64,000 bases of DNA from Pseudohongiella sp. O18 (GTDB lineage: Bacteria; Pseudomonadota; Gammaproteobacteria; Pseudomonadales; Pseudohongiellaceae). Of the stretch, positions 19,371 to 28,909 are shown one piece after another. How positions within the stretch are numbered: the first letter of the stretch is position 1; each line of letters starts with the position of its first letter. The stretch is taken from assembly GCF_021729085.1 (NCBI RefSeq), contig NZ_JAJSAR010000001.1, positions 558,001 to 622,000 of the forward strand. The letters run 5' to 3'. Made by a program: the position numbers and the translations under genes. The notes under the pieces are model-generated. The model ran no database searches, was not told where the DNA came from, and worked only from the letters and a program-made list of their open reading frames with translations.

Positions 19371-20633
19371 TTACTTGGTGAATTCCGGGTAGGCTTCCAG
19401 GCCACACTCAGAGATATCTACACCGTTGTCTTCTTCCTCTTCAGTCACGCGGATGCCAATGACTGCTTTCAGAGCGATCCAGACGATCAGGCTGGTTACA
19501 AATACCCAGACGAAGATGGTCAGGGCGCCGATGATCTGGCCAGAGAAAGATGAGCCGTCGTTAGTGATTGGCACCAGCAGCAGACCCAGCAGACCACAGG
19601 TACCGTGAACAGAGATCGCACCAACCGGATCGTCGATCTTGATCTTGTCCAGGAACAGGATGCTGAATACAACCAGTACGCCACCGATACCACCGAAGAT
19701 GGTTGCCTGCAGCGCAGTCGGAGTAGAAGGCTCCGCAGTGATAGCTACCAGACCAGCCAGCGCGCCGTTCAGCGCCATGGTCAGATCAGCCTTGCCGAAC
19801 ATCAGGCGAGCTGTGATCAGGGCAGCGATAAGACCACCAGCAGCTGCAGCATTGGTGTTCAGGAACACCATGGCGACCGCGTTGGAGTTGGCGACGTCTG
19901 CCAGCTTCAGGACAGAACCGCCGTTGAAGCCGAACCAGCCCATCCACAGGATGAAAGTACCAAGCGTTGCCAGCGGCAGGTTGGCGCCAGGAATAGCACG
20001 CACTGAACCGTCAGCAGCGTATTTGCCTTTACGAGCACCCAGAATCAGTACACCGGCCAGTGCGGCTGCCGCACCTGCCATGTGAACGATGCCAGAGCCA
20101 GCGAAGTCAGAGAAGCCCAGATCACCCAGTGTGAACATGCCAAATACAGCGTTACCGCCCCATGTCCAGGCACCTTCCATCGGGTAGATGAAGCCAGTCA
20201 TGACTACAGCGAATGCCAGGAAGGCCCACAGCTTCATACGTTCTGCGACTGCACCAGAGACGATGGACATGGCTGTTGCCACAAACACCACCTGGAAGAA
20301 GAAGTCAGAAGCGCCAGAGTAAACTGAACCGCCGTCAAAGCCTGCTTCAGCCTTGCTTGCCAGCGCATCAGCAACCAGCGTGTCGCCGCCTTCAATGCCA
20401 GTCAGGAAGTAAGTACCGCCGTACATGATCGCGTAACCGCTGATCAGATACATGGTGCACGATACCGCAAACAGCGCCACGTTCTTGGTCAGAATTTCGG
20501 TTGTGTTCTTGGAACGGACCAGACCGGCTTCCAGCATAGAGAAGCCTGCCGCCATCCACATTACCAGTGCGCCGCACACCAGAAAGTAGAAGGTGTCCAT
20601 CGCGTACTGAAGTTCAAAAATTTGGTTTTCCAC
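19371..20633 (-). CDS. amtB: Ammonium transporter
   Basis: Inner-membrane ammonium channel of 420 residues with about 11 membrane segments. Family marks include DTFYFLVCGALVMWMAAGFSM at the first helix (contains the Phe/Met gate), the GSGIVHMAGAAAAL histidine, and VHGTCGLLG with the second pore histidine. The start is GTG 20633 with GGAGG eight bases upstream. It follows glnK by 34 bases, the standard glnK-amtB operon; GlnK plugs the channel when nitrogen is plentiful. Two terminators follow. Confidence 0.98.
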   Translation of the reverse strand: MENQIFELQYAMDTFYFLVCGALVMWMAAGFSMLEAGLVRSKNTTEILTKNVALFAVSCTMYLISGYAIMYGGTYFLTGIEGGDTLVADALASKAEAGFDGGSVYSGASDFFFQVVFVATAMSIVSGAVAERMKLWAFLAFAVVMTGFIYPMEGAWTWGGNAVFGMFTLGDLGFSDFAGSGIVHMAGAAAALAGVLILGARKGKYAADGSVRAIPGANLPLATLGTFILWMGWFGFNGGSVLKLADVANSNAVAMVFLNTNAAAAGGLIAALITARLMFGKADLTMALNGALAGLVAITAEPSTPTALQATIFGGIGGVLVVFSILFLDKIKIDDPVGAISVHGTCGLLGLLLVPITNDGSSFSGQIIGALTIFVWVFVTSLIVWIALKAVIGIRVTEEEEDNGVDISECGLEAYPEFTK

Positions 20634-20667
20634 CTTGATTTCCTCCGATTATGGAATCGACAGCCGC

Positions 20668-21039
<372 letters not shown>

Positions 21040-21072
21040 CTATTCAGCCCAGATACACCTGGACCACGTCTA

Positions 21073-21088
21073 TGCATGGCGCGTGCCA
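21073..21088 (-). promoter_or_regulatory. Sigma-54 promoter of glnK-amtB
   Basis: Minus-strand TGGCACGCGCCATGCA matches the TGGCACG-N4-TTGCW consensus at every fixed base but one, with the correct GG-GC spacing. The predicted start near 21062 leaves a 56-base leader to glnK. Confidence 0.88.
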
Positions 21089-21152
21089 CATTGGTAATTT
21101 GACGTAATATCATGCATCTAGGCGGGCATGGCAGGATCCCGGAATCAATAAA

Positions 21153-21167
21153 GCACCATTTTGGTGC
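21153..21167 (-). promoter_or_regulatory. NtrC binding site
   Basis: GCACCA-TTT-TGGTGC is a perfect dyad that fits the NtrC consensus. It lies about 65-80 bases upstream of the sigma-54 promoter, a normal enhancer distance. Confidence 0.82.
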
Positions 21168-21304
21168 GCCTTGATTTGCCAATGCACAAAAAGAGGGAGA
21201 AACCAGAACGTCCGGTTCACTGACCCGTGATAAGGATTAGCTTTTAGCAGGTGACTTATTTCGGCATAATCCAATTGCAAGTCCTAAGCCGCCGGAGGCC
21301 AACC

Positions 21305-21562
21305 TTGAATCGTAATTTGCTGGATGAACTGACCGAGCGCATCAATCGATTGATGCCGCAGGCTCAGGCCATGGGAGAGGAAGCAAAAGAGGGAATGCGC
21401 ACCGCGCTGCAGCAGACTTTTGCCAAAATGGATCTGGTGACCCGGGAAGAGTTTGATGCTCAGCAGCGCGCACTGGAGCGTGCGGAACAAAAGCTTATCG
21501 AGCTGGAGGCGCAACTGACGGCGCTGGAGCAGCGTGCGGCGAACCCAGGCCACGAAGACTGA
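21305..21562 (+). CDS. ubiK: Ubiquinone biosynthesis accessory factor UbiK (YqiC/BMFP family)
   Basis: Short helical protein, 85 residues from the TTG start at 21305, which has GGAGG seven bases upstream. A GTG at 21251 in the same frame has no ribosome site and gives an unlike N terminus. The family core is LVTREEFDAQQRALERAEQKL, which forms a trimeric coiled coil; members help UbiJ in the late steps of ubiquinone synthesis. The last 68 bases overlap the end of comM on the other strand, which is unusual. Confidence 0.85.
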   Translation: MNRNLLDELTERINRLMPQAQAMGEEAKEGMRTALQQTFAKMDLVTREEFDAQQRALERAEQKLIELEAQLTALEQRAANPGHED

Positions 21563-23069
21563 GCCCCCTGTAAGAAGCTGCCTCGGCAATGTCTTGCGTT
21601 TCAATTTCAGCACGGCCGTCAAGGTCGGCAATCGTCCGGGCCAGCTTGATCAGGCGATGACAGGCCCGCGCCGACAGCTTCATTTTCTCCACCACCTTTT
21701 TCAGTAAGGCATCACAGCCAGCAGACAAAGGGCAGATATCGTGTAATTGCCGCGCATTCAGCCGGGCATTCAGGCAGCCAGCTCGCGCGAGCTGCAGTCG
21801 GCGGCATCGCTCAATCTGCTGCAGCGTCACGTCGAGGCCGGCTTCAGGCTCAGTATGCGTATTGCGCTGCATCAACTCCTGATAACTCAGGCGCGCAACT
21901 TCCACATGCAGATCGATGCGATCCAGCAGTGGGCCTGAGATCTTTTCCAGGTATCGCGCAATGCGATCGGGTGTGCAGCTGCATTGTCGCTCGGAATCCC
22001 CGTAGTAGCCGCAAGGACAGGGGTTCATGGCACAGACAAGCAGGAAGTCAGATGGGAATGTTACGCGATAATCCGCCCTGCTGATCGTGATATGCCCGGC
22101 TTCCAGCGGTTCGCGCATACTCTCCAGCACATGGCGTTTGAATTCTGTCAGCTCATCCAGAAACAGCACACCTGCGTGCGCTAGCGTCACCTCTCCGGGA
22201 TTGAGGCTGCGGCCGCCACCCACAATGGCAGCGCTGCTTGCACTGTGATGGGGCGCACGAAAGGGTGGTTCGCCCCATTGCGCCGCCTCAACCGGGTGAC
22301 CTGCGACTGAGCGGATTGCCGCTACTTCAAGTGAGGAGTCCTCGGGCAAAGTCGGCAACAGTTTTGGCAGGGCGTTGGCCAACAGCGTCTTGCCGGTCCC
22401 GGGGGGACCTACCATCAGCAGGTTATGCCCTCCCGCCGCCGAAATCACCAGTGCGCGCTTGGCTTGCTGCTGGCCGCTGATCGCAGAAAGTGGCGAAGCA
22501 GTGTTGCGACCTTGATCATTGTGCGAAAGCGACACGGTAGGCAGGGGTTCAAGGCCTGCCCCCGCACCAAAGTGCTGGCAGGCGTCGACCAGCGTTGCTG
22601 CGCCATAACAAAGCGCTCCTTTGACCACTGCAGCCTCATCTGCATTGCCAGCCGGGATCAGCACCTCACGTGTGTTGCCACGCGCTGCAATGATTGCCGG
22701 CACCACGCCCTGCACACGGCGAATCTCTCCTGACAGCGCCAGCTCACCCAGAATTTCGGTAGACTCAAGACGCCTGGCGGCGATCTGCTCAGAGGCCGCC
22801 AGGATGCTCAGCGCAATAGCCAGGTCATAACGCCCGCCGCTTTTGGGTATGTCCGCTGGCGCCAGATTGATGGTGATGCGCCGGGCCGGGAACTCCAGAC
22901 CGGCATTGATGATGGCACTGCGTACCCGCTCGCGACTCTCCTTCACGGCAGTTTCCGGCAGCCCCACCATGGACAGCGACGGCAGTCCATTGGACAGATG
23001 CGTCTCCACTGTCACCAGCGGCGCATCCACACCCTGATTGGCCCGTGTATAAACGACGGACAGCGACAT
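21495..23069 (-). CDS. comM: ComM/YifB-family Mg-chelatase-like AAA+ protein
   Basis: AAA+ ATPase of 524 residues. It has the N-terminal ChlI-like domain (MSLSVVYTRANQGVDAPLV, GLPSLSMVGLPETAVKESRERV), the Walker A motif VGPPGTGKTLLAN, Walker B as VLFLDELTEF, and MNPCPCGYYGD. Family members drive branch migration during natural transformation; here only relatedness is shown. The ribosome site GGAGG is well placed. The C terminus extends about 20 residues beyond the usual end (SPHAAPAPSVAPPAR) and overlaps ubiK. Confidence 0.92.
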   Translation of the reverse strand: MSLSVVYTRANQGVDAPLVTVETHLSNGLPSLSMVGLPETAVKESRERVRSAIINAGLEFPARRITINLAPADIPKSGGRYDLAIALSILAASEQIAARRLESTEILGELALSGEIRRVQGVVPAIIAARGNTREVLIPAGNADEAAVVKGALCYGAATLVDACQHFGAGAGLEPLPTVSLSHNDQGRNTASPLSAISGQQQAKRALVISAAGGHNLLMVGPPGTGKTLLANALPKLLPTLPEDSSLEVAAIRSVAGHPVEAAQWGEPPFRAPHHSASSAAIVGGGRSLNPGEVTLAHAGVLFLDELTEFKRHVLESMREPLEAGHITISRADYRVTFPSDFLLVCAMNPCPCGYYGDSERQCSCTPDRIARYLEKISGPLLDRIDLHVEVARLSYQELMQRNTHTEPEAGLDVTLQQIERCRRLQLARAGCLNARLNARQLHDICPLSAGCDALLKKVVEKMKLSARACHRLIKLARTIADLDGRAEIETQDIAEAASYRGLSLRGLGSPHAAPAPSVAPPAR

Positions 23070-23341
23070 TGATGTCCTCCCTGACGATGTCGGTGTCTGG
23101 ATATTTCGTGTTTCTTATCGTTGTTATAGTTTACAGGTCAGATGATTGCCCAGTTTGTATGGCAGACTATGTCTTGCGTCAACGGGACAAAGATAACAAT
23201 CCAGGTAATTTACAAGTATTGAATGAAACATTGAAAAATGCCTCTAGATGTTGCCCTGAGCATTAGGTCTACAACAATAAACGAGCTTGCGCACTATCAA
23301 TGCTCTCATCTCGTACTACACCCGTTAAAGCAATCTGGATG

Positions 23342-23872
23342 TCACGACCCCGGATCAACCAGGAACGCTGGCATTTCTCCTTTCGCCACAGCCTCCAATC
23401 TGCGCTCCTGTCTTGTCTCCATTTCCACGACTTGCCTGATCTCGTCGACCTGGGGCCCGTGTAGTTGAAGCCAGACAATGTGAGTAACTCCTCCGATATC
23501 TTGAGGTTGAAACGGAATACCTTTCGATTCGAATTGCGCTCTGTATTTACTCTTTTTGCGATCATCAAGTATGACCATGGACTCTATAGCGGTATGACTC
23601 AGAGCCTCCCCGTAGCTTACTTGCCGGATTATGCCAAGAACAGCCGCGTGGAATTGAAGTGGATATTGCAGTAAACCTTGCTCGTCGAATCTAAACGGTA
23701 TATTGCTCTGCTCCATCATCTCCATAACTAAACGTTGTTGCGACTCATCGGCTAGCTTAAAACCACTGGCGATATCGCCAGATGGAAAGTTATCCTTTCC
23801 GCAGCCGGCGAGCACCATGAACAAGCAGAAGAAGAGCATTCCAGGACTTTTAGTAATCTGCGCTAGATCCAT
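23342..23872 (-). CDS. Putative lipoprotein, unknown function
   Basis: A 176-residue protein that I do not recognise. Its N terminus is a lipoprotein signal, with hydrophobic core MLFFCLFMVLAGC and lipobox LAGC (Cys24). The mature part is mostly charged and helical, with VEMETRQERRLEAVAKGEMP near the end. It lies 41 bases downstream of another unrecognised membrane protein on the same strand, so the two may be one unit. Base composition around it is clearly more AT-rich than in the neighbours comM and rep, a possible sign of transfer. Confidence 0.6.
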   Translation of the reverse strand: MDLAQITKSPGMLFFCLFMVLAGCGKDNFPSGDIASGFKLADESQQRLVMEMMEQSNIPFRFDEQGLLQYPLQFHAAVLGIIRQVSYGEALSHTAIESMVILDDRKKSKYRAQFESKGIPFQPQDIGGVTHIVWLQLHGPQVDEIRQVVEMETRQERRLEAVAKGEMPAFLVDPGS

Positions 23873-23913
23873 GTGGTATCCAATCTCGAGAAATCATTCT
23901 CTCAAAAATCGAT

Positions 23914-24402
23914 CTATACTTCGGCCGTTCGTTTATTCATGAAGTACGCCTGTATGTTGATCGCTATGAAGCAGAGGGCTAAATCCAGAAGTGTAAAGAC
24001 ACCCACATACGAGAGTGCCACTGAAGGCAGCAATAGCAGAGCTGCCGTTATTCTGTTTGTAATGCCAAACAAATACGGTACTAACGCCCACGGTATCCAG
24101 ATAAGAGTTGCGGCCAGCACTCGGGCCTCTTCCGCGACCAATCCGTTTGACGCAGCTTTGGCCTCGTCTATTTGTGACTGTATATTCGCCAATGCACGTG
24201 CAGCTGAGGCTTCAACTTCTTCCAGCGTGTAGATTCGTTCGGTATCAATTACGATCTGAGCGGCACGATTTTGGTATCCTGCGGCAATTGAATCAGCTAT
24301 GAGCAGAATAACTAAACTGAGACCGGTGGCAAGAAGTGATACTGCCACCAACTTTAATTGCAGAGCTGCCATCTTACCTGAGGAATGATGCAATCTGTTC
24401 AT
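23914..24402 (-). CDS. Membrane protein of unknown function
   Basis: A 162-residue protein from ATG 24402 (ATG 24372 is also possible; both ribosome sites are imperfect). The first membrane segment is VAVSLLATGLSLVILLIAD, followed by a soluble helix with IDTERIYTLEEVEASAARAL. Then come hydrophobic stretches, LIWIPWALVPYLFG and VGVFTLLDLALCFIAINI. The frame runs open upstream, but there it lies over the coding strand of the EAL gene and reads as noise. No family was recognised. It sits upstream of the putative lipoprotein on the same strand. Confidence 0.55.
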   Translation of the reverse strand: MNRLHHSSGKMAALQLKLVAVSLLATGLSLVILLIADSIAAGYQNRAAQIVIDTERIYTLEEVEASAARALANIQSQIDEAKAASNGLVAEEARVLAATLIWIPWALVPYLFGITNRITAALLLLPSVALSYVGVFTLLDLALCFIAINIQAYFMNKRTAEV

Positions 24403-24436
24403 TTCCTTTTTTGGATATAGATGCCAATCTATTTGA

Positions 24437-26152
24437 CTACTGATGAAACCTGCCCGGTGTCGGCAGAACTTCATCAAAGCCCTGCCGGCGTTCCAGCTCC
24501 AGCATGACCAGCAGGTCGTCGTAGCTGATGGGTTTGCTGAAGTAGTAACCCTGCACCTGATCACACTGGTTTTCGCGCAGGAACTCGACCACATCCTGGG
24601 TCTCGGCGCCCTCGGCGATGACGCGCATGTTAAGGCTGTGGGCCAGGCTGATGATAGCCTTGACGATGGTCGCGTCATCCAGACTCTGACAGACGCCGCT
24701 GACAAAGCTGCGATCCACTTTGAGGGCGGAGATAGGCAGGCGCTGGATATGTGCGAATGAGGAATAACCGGTACCAAAATCGTCCAGAGAGATGGCGATA
24801 CCCAGTTTGCTGAGCTCACGCAGGCTCTGGTCGACCGCGCTGCCCTCAATCATCATGGTGGTTTCGGTCAGTTCAAATTCCAGGCGGCCCGGCGCGATGT
24901 CATGCTTGCGAATGATGTTGGCGACCGTACGTACAAAATTTTTGTCCTGGAACTGTTTGAATGCCACGTTAACGGCAATCTGGATGTGATCCAGACCACG
25001 CGCAGAAAGTTCATTCAGATAGCGGCACGCTGCGTGGATTACCCAGTAGCCCAGTGGTACGATCAGGCCGCTTTCCTCGGCAATACGGATAAAGGCACCT
25101 GGCGGCAGCAGACCACGCACCGGATGTTGCCAGCGCACCAGCGCCTCGACACCCACCACGCGATTGCGGCTGATATCAATGCGAGGCTGAAAATGCAGCA
25201 CAAAGTCTTCTTTACGCAGGCTGCGGCGAATCTCGGACTCCAGCTTCAATTCCTGCTGCGCGGCATCGGTCATTGCGCGGTTGTAGCGCTGCAGCGTGTT
25301 GCCTTTTTCCTGTTTGGCGGCCCGCATCGCCATATCGGCCTGTGCAAACAGTGCATCAACAGTAACCAGGCCCGGCTCCTTGATCGCAAGACCAAGACTG
25401 ACATTCATTTTTACGGCATGTCGTGCCAGCGGGAAGGGCTTGTTCATGGCCTGCAGAATGGCATCGCTACGCTTTAACGCCTCAGCCTCGGCGGAACCGC
25501 CAACATGCTGGAAGATGACCGCAAACTCATTCCCACCAATTCGCGCCAGGCGCTGTCCCGTGGCGAGACAGGACTGGATACGCTCAGCGATCAACTGAAT
25601 CAGTGCATCGCCGGCGCCCTGGCCGTAGGACACGTTGACCTTCTTGAACTGATCGACGTCAATCAGCAACAGCGCCACCTGTGCCTCATCCAGCACGTTG
25701 CTCAGAGCGCTGGCAAGTTGCTCTCGCAACTGTTGGCGGTTACTCAGGCCAGTCAGGGGGTCCGTCGCTCGAACCGGCTTATTTATGACGGTGCGACGAT
25801 TGGCGCCGAAGTGTAGTAATGCGCTGCGCAGCAATGGCACGCTCAGCGCTGCGCGGGGCAGCACTTCAAAATCTCGATGATGGCTGAATTCCGGGCTTTC
25901 TTTGTCACTGAGAACGATAAGAGGAAGGGTGATTTTCTGGCGACTGAGCTCCATCAGCAGGCGGGCGGCTACCAACACATCGCTGACCTGGCCCCATATC
26001 ATCAGGTCGCACTGCGATAGATCGCGCTTGGCCAGAGCTGCGGAATCGGCTGGGCATCTGATCAATTGCCCCGGGATGTCAGCCATGCTCTGCAATAGCT
26101 GATCCATCAAGCCAAAATCCGATTCCTGTTCGGAAATAAGTAATATGCGCAC
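24437..26152 (-). CDS. c-di-GMP phosphodiesterase with degenerate GGDEF domain
   Basis: A 571-residue protein. Residues 1-120 resemble a receiver domain without the usual phospho-acceptor pattern. The GGDEF domain (about 130-300) carries GGNEF at 206-210 instead of GGDEF, so cyclase activity is doubtful. The EAL domain is complete: EAL at 336-338, AVNVAFKQF, FELTETTMM, DDFGTGYSS at 457-465, LKVDRSFV, AEGAE and QGYYFSKP. Breakdown of c-di-GMP is therefore the likely output. It is a GTG start. Its position next to rep matches an EAL gene in Pseudomonas aeruginosa, as far as I recall. Confidence 0.88.
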   Translation of the reverse strand: MRILLISEQESDFGLMDQLLQSMADIPGQLIRCPADSAALAKRDLSQCDLMIWGQVSDVLVAARLLMELSRQKITLPLIVLSDKESPEFSHHRDFEVLPRAALSVPLLRSALLHFGANRRTVINKPVRATDPLTGLSNRQQLREQLASALSNVLDEAQVALLLIDVDQFKKVNVSYGQGAGDALIQLIAERIQSCLATGQRLARIGGNEFAVIFQHVGGSAEAEALKRSDAILQAMNKPFPLARHAVKMNVSLGLAIKEPGLVTVDALFAQADMAMRAAKQEKGNTLQRYNRAMTDAAQQELKLESEIRRSLRKEDFVLHFQPRIDISRNRVVGVEALVRWQHPVRGLLPPGAFIRIAEESGLIVPLGYWVIHAACRYLNELSARGLDHIQIAVNVAFKQFQDKNFVRTVANIIRKHDIAPGRLEFELTETTMMIEGSAVDQSLRELSKLGIAISLDDFGTGYSSFAHIQRLPISALKVDRSFVSGVCQSLDDATIVKAIISLAHSLNMRVIAEGAETQDVVEFLRENQCDQVQGYYFSKPISYDDLLVMLELERRQGFDEVLPTPGRFHQ

Positions 26153-26299
26153 TGCGCGGTCACCCTCTAACTCGAGATTACCCCAGAGTCAGTTATCGGC
26201 ACTGGATCTGGTAACTACAGGTGATCCAGTTCACATATCCAAAAAATAACGAATTCTATCAAATTCCTAAAGCTGAGCCATCTATTAAGGCTCATGAGG

Positions 26300-26305
26300 T
26301 ATAAT
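26300..26305 (+). promoter_or_regulatory. -10 box upstream of rep
   Basis: A perfect TATAAT lies inside the first codons of the longest open frame. Transcription would begin at about 26311, after the ATG at 26294, which supports the GTG at 26348 as the real start. No good -35 was found. Confidence 0.55.
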
Positions 26306-26347
26306 CCCACGCCCCGCGCTTTCTTACACCAAGCAATTTCCAAAATC

Positions 26348-28375
26348 GTGAACCAGCTCAACTCTAAACAGAAAGAAGCCGTCAAATACATCAGCACGCC
26401 ATTGCTGGTGCTGGCAGGTGCTGGTAGCGGGAAAACCAGCGTAATTACGCAAAAAATCAGCTATCTGATCCGAGAATGCGGGATCCCCGCACAAAAGATC
26501 GTTGCGGTGACATTCACCAATAAAGCCGCACGGGAAATGAATGAGCGTGTTGGGCGACTGCTGAAAGGCACCGATCACAATATGCGCGGGCTGACCATCG
26601 CCACTTTCCACCGCCTCGGCCTGACCATTATCCGTCATGAACTCAAGCACCTGGGTCTGAAAAGCGGATTCTCTATTTTCGATGCCCAGGATGCGATGTC
26701 TCTGCTTAAAAGCCTGTTGATACAGGGTGCAGAAATTTCCGAAGAGCAACTGCGGCTTATTCAGTGGCAAATATCAGAATGGAAAAACGACCTCTTGCTG
26801 CCCCCGCAGGCCATGGATGCAGCGCAGGATGCCGACACCGTATTTGCGGCACGTGTTTACGAGGAGTATCAGCGGCATCTGCGGGCGTTTAATGCTGTCG
26901 ATTTCGATGACCTTATTCTGTTGCCAGTGACTCTGCTACAGGACCACGACCGGGTGCGTGAACGCTGGCAGAACCGTGTGCACTACATGCTGGTGGACGA
27001 ATACCAGGACACCAACACCAGTCAGTACCAGCTGGTGAAGCTGCTGGTCGGGCCTCGCAATGGCCTGACCGTGGTGGGCGACGACGATCAGTCCATCTAT
27101 GCCTGGCGGGGGGCACGTCCGGAGAACATGCTGCTGCTCCAGCAGGACTACCCCAGCCTGAAAGTCGTCAAGCTTGAGCAGAACTACCGCTCCAGCAACA
27201 TCATCCTTCAGGCAGCCAACACCCTGATCGGTAATAACCCTCACATTTACGAAAAAACGCTGTGGAGTGAGCTGGGGCTGGGCGAGCCCATGCGCGTGCT
27301 GGCGGTCTCTGACCAGGACGCTGAAGCTGAACGCATCTGCACTGAGATTCTTACACTATGCGTCCAAAAGCAGCTGAAGTATGGCGACTTTGCCATTCTG
27401 TATCGCGGCAATCACCAGGCGCGACTGCTTGAGATCAAATTGCAGGCTCACCAGATTCCCTACCAGCTAAGTGGTGGCACCTCGTTTTTTTCCCGCACCG
27501 AAATCAAGGATCTGATGGCCTACCTGCGCCTGCTCATCAATCCTGATGACGACAATGCTTTCCTGCGTATCATCAATACGCCCCGGCGCAAAATTGGCCC
27601 CTCCATTCTTGAGGGCCTGGGCACCTACGCCAATGAACGCGGCGTCAGCATGATGGCTGCGATTGACGAAATGGGCCTCGAGCAATATCTGGGCAAACCC
27701 AAAACCGAAAAACTGCGCGCCTTCCGCGAGTGGCTGCAGGGCGTTTCCCGACACTGTCATCGCGGCGACCCCATCAAGGCTATCCGCGAAATGATCAGCG
27801 ATATGGACTACGAAGGCTGGTTGCAACAAAACAGCCCGACACCGAATGCTGCTGAGCGGGCAATCACCAATATCAACCTGCTGCTGGACTCGCTGGCTCG
27901 CAGTCTGCAGAACGACGATGAAGCCGAGCAGGATGAAGAAGCGCGGATTGAGGCAGCTATCAACAAGTTGATACTGCGCGACCTGCTGGAGCGTCAGGAA
28001 GAGGAAGGCGTGGACAATCAGGTCCAGCTGATGACCCTGCATGCCGCCAAAGGTTTGGAGTTCCCGTGGGTATTCATTATGGGGATGGAAGAGGAACTGT
28101 TGCCGCACCGAAACAGTATCGAGAACGACGATATTGAAGAAGAACGCCGGCTGGCCTACGTGGGTATTACCCGGGCAAGACGGGGACTGGTGTTTACGCT
28201 AACCAAAAAACGTAAACAGTTCGGTGAAATAGTGCCAACAACTCCCAGCCGTTTCCTGGATGAACTGCCGCAGGACCACCTGCAGTGGGAAGGCCGAGGG
28301 GACTCCACACCGGAACAGAAGCGTCAGAAAGGTGAAGCCGCGCTGGCAGGCCTGAAAGCCTTGCTGGAGGGATAA
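26348..28375 (+). CDS. rep: ATP-dependent DNA helicase Rep
   Basis: Superfamily 1A 3'-5' helicase that helps forks pass obstacles. From GTG 26348 it has 675 residues, against 673 in E. coli Rep. The sequence starts MNQLNSKQKEAV in the family manner. Motif I is AGAGSGKTSVIT, motif Ia VTFTNKAAREM, motif II VDEYQDTN, motif III VVGDDDQSIYAWRGA, motif IV EQNYRSS, motif V MTLHAAKGLEFPWVF and motif VI LAYVGITRARRGL. The ATG at 26294 would add 18 residues, but lies upstream of the likely transcript start. A bidirectional terminator follows the stop. Confidence 0.96.
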   Translation: MNQLNSKQKEAVKYISTPLLVLAGAGSGKTSVITQKISYLIRECGIPAQKIVAVTFTNKAAREMNERVGRLLKGTDHNMRGLTIATFHRLGLTIIRHELKHLGLKSGFSIFDAQDAMSLLKSLLIQGAEISEEQLRLIQWQISEWKNDLLLPPQAMDAAQDADTVFAARVYEEYQRHLRAFNAVDFDDLILLPVTLLQDHDRVRERWQNRVHYMLVDEYQDTNTSQYQLVKLLVGPRNGLTVVGDDDQSIYAWRGARPENMLLLQQDYPSLKVVKLEQNYRSSNIILQAANTLIGNNPHIYEKTLWSELGLGEPMRVLAVSDQDAEAERICTEILTLCVQKQLKYGDFAILYRGNHQARLLEIKLQAHQIPYQLSGGTSFFSRTEIKDLMAYLRLLINPDDDNAFLRIINTPRRKIGPSILEGLGTYANERGVSMMAAIDEMGLEQYLGKPKTEKLRAFREWLQGVSRHCHRGDPIKAIREMISDMDYEGWLQQNSPTPNAAERAITNINLLLDSLARSLQNDDEAEQDEEARIEAAINKLILRDLLERQEEEGVDNQVQLMTLHAAKGLEFPWVFIMGMEEELLPHRNSIENDDIEEERRLAYVGITRARRGLVFTLTKKRKQFGEIVPTTPSRFLDELPQDHLQWEGRGDSTPEQKRQKGEAALAGLKALLEG

Positions 28376-28415
28376 AGGACCGCAGTGCCCAAGCTGAACG
28401 TAGGAATTTATACGC

Positions 28416-28445
28416 AAAAAAAGGCCCCAATGGGGCCTTTTTCAT
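28416..28445. terminator. Bidirectional intrinsic terminator
   Basis: GGCCCC/GGGGCC (28423-28428 with 28432-28437), flanked by an A-run on one side and a T-run on the other. It ends rep on the plus strand and the cytochrome gene on the minus strand. Confidence 0.92.
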
Positions 28446-28455
28446 TTAACTCGTC

Positions 28456-28824
28456 TTACTCAACGCTGTTTTCCAGGATGTAATCCAGAACCAGCGCCAG
28501 CTCGTCGTTTGAGCAGGTAAAACACATGCCTTTCGGCGGCATGATGTTGTTGTAACCATTGATGGTGCTTTCCAGCAGCACATCACGGCCTTTCTCAAGG
28601 CGCTCTGACCAGTCTTCTGAATTGCCAAAGCGTGGAGCACCAGCGGCGCCGCTGTTGTGGCATGCTGCACAGCTCTGAGTGTAGGTACGTTCAGCGCTGA
28701 AGCCTTCAGTAACCTGAGCCAGAGTCAGTGTCTGTTCAGCGGTAGCTGAACCGGTTGCCATGACAGTTGCCAGAACCAGACCAGAAAGTGCAGCACCCGT
28801 TTTTACGATATTTCTCAACTTCAC
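28456..28824 (-). CDS. Cytochrome c5-family protein
   Basis: Exported monohaem cytochrome of 122 residues. A signal peptide (MKLRNIVKTGAALSGLVLAT up to ATA) is followed by the haem motif CAACH, then GAAGAPRFGNSEDW, and a second conserved segment MPPKGMCFTCSND, whose methionine is the likely axial ligand and whose two cysteines form the c5 disulphide. It carries electrons in the periplasm or at the membrane. It lies 85 bases after a longer c5 cytochrome and may share its transcript. Confidence 0.93.
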   Translation of the reverse strand: MKLRNIVKTGAALSGLVLATVMATGSATAEQTLTLAQVTEGFSAERTYTQSCAACHNSGAAGAPRFGNSEDWSERLEKGRDVLLESTINGYNNIMPPKGMCFTCSNDELALVLDYILENSVE

Positions 28825-28909
28825 GTTTGTTCCCCTCTCGCTTGACGCATTGAATAGGACTATCTGGGCCTATTATCTCCGGTCCAAACTGAACCGCAGA
28901 TGAACAGGC

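Noticed and set aside
23045-23266. Possible 73-residue plus-strand protein at the comM promoter
   Set aside because: No ribosome site, overlaps the comM start, and shows no recognisable pattern. The hydrophobic stretch is likely chance in AT-rich DNA.
24403-24849. N-terminal extension of the small membrane protein
   Set aside because: It overlaps the EAL-domain end of the upstream gene in another frame and reads as low-complexity noise; ATG 24402 is a better start.
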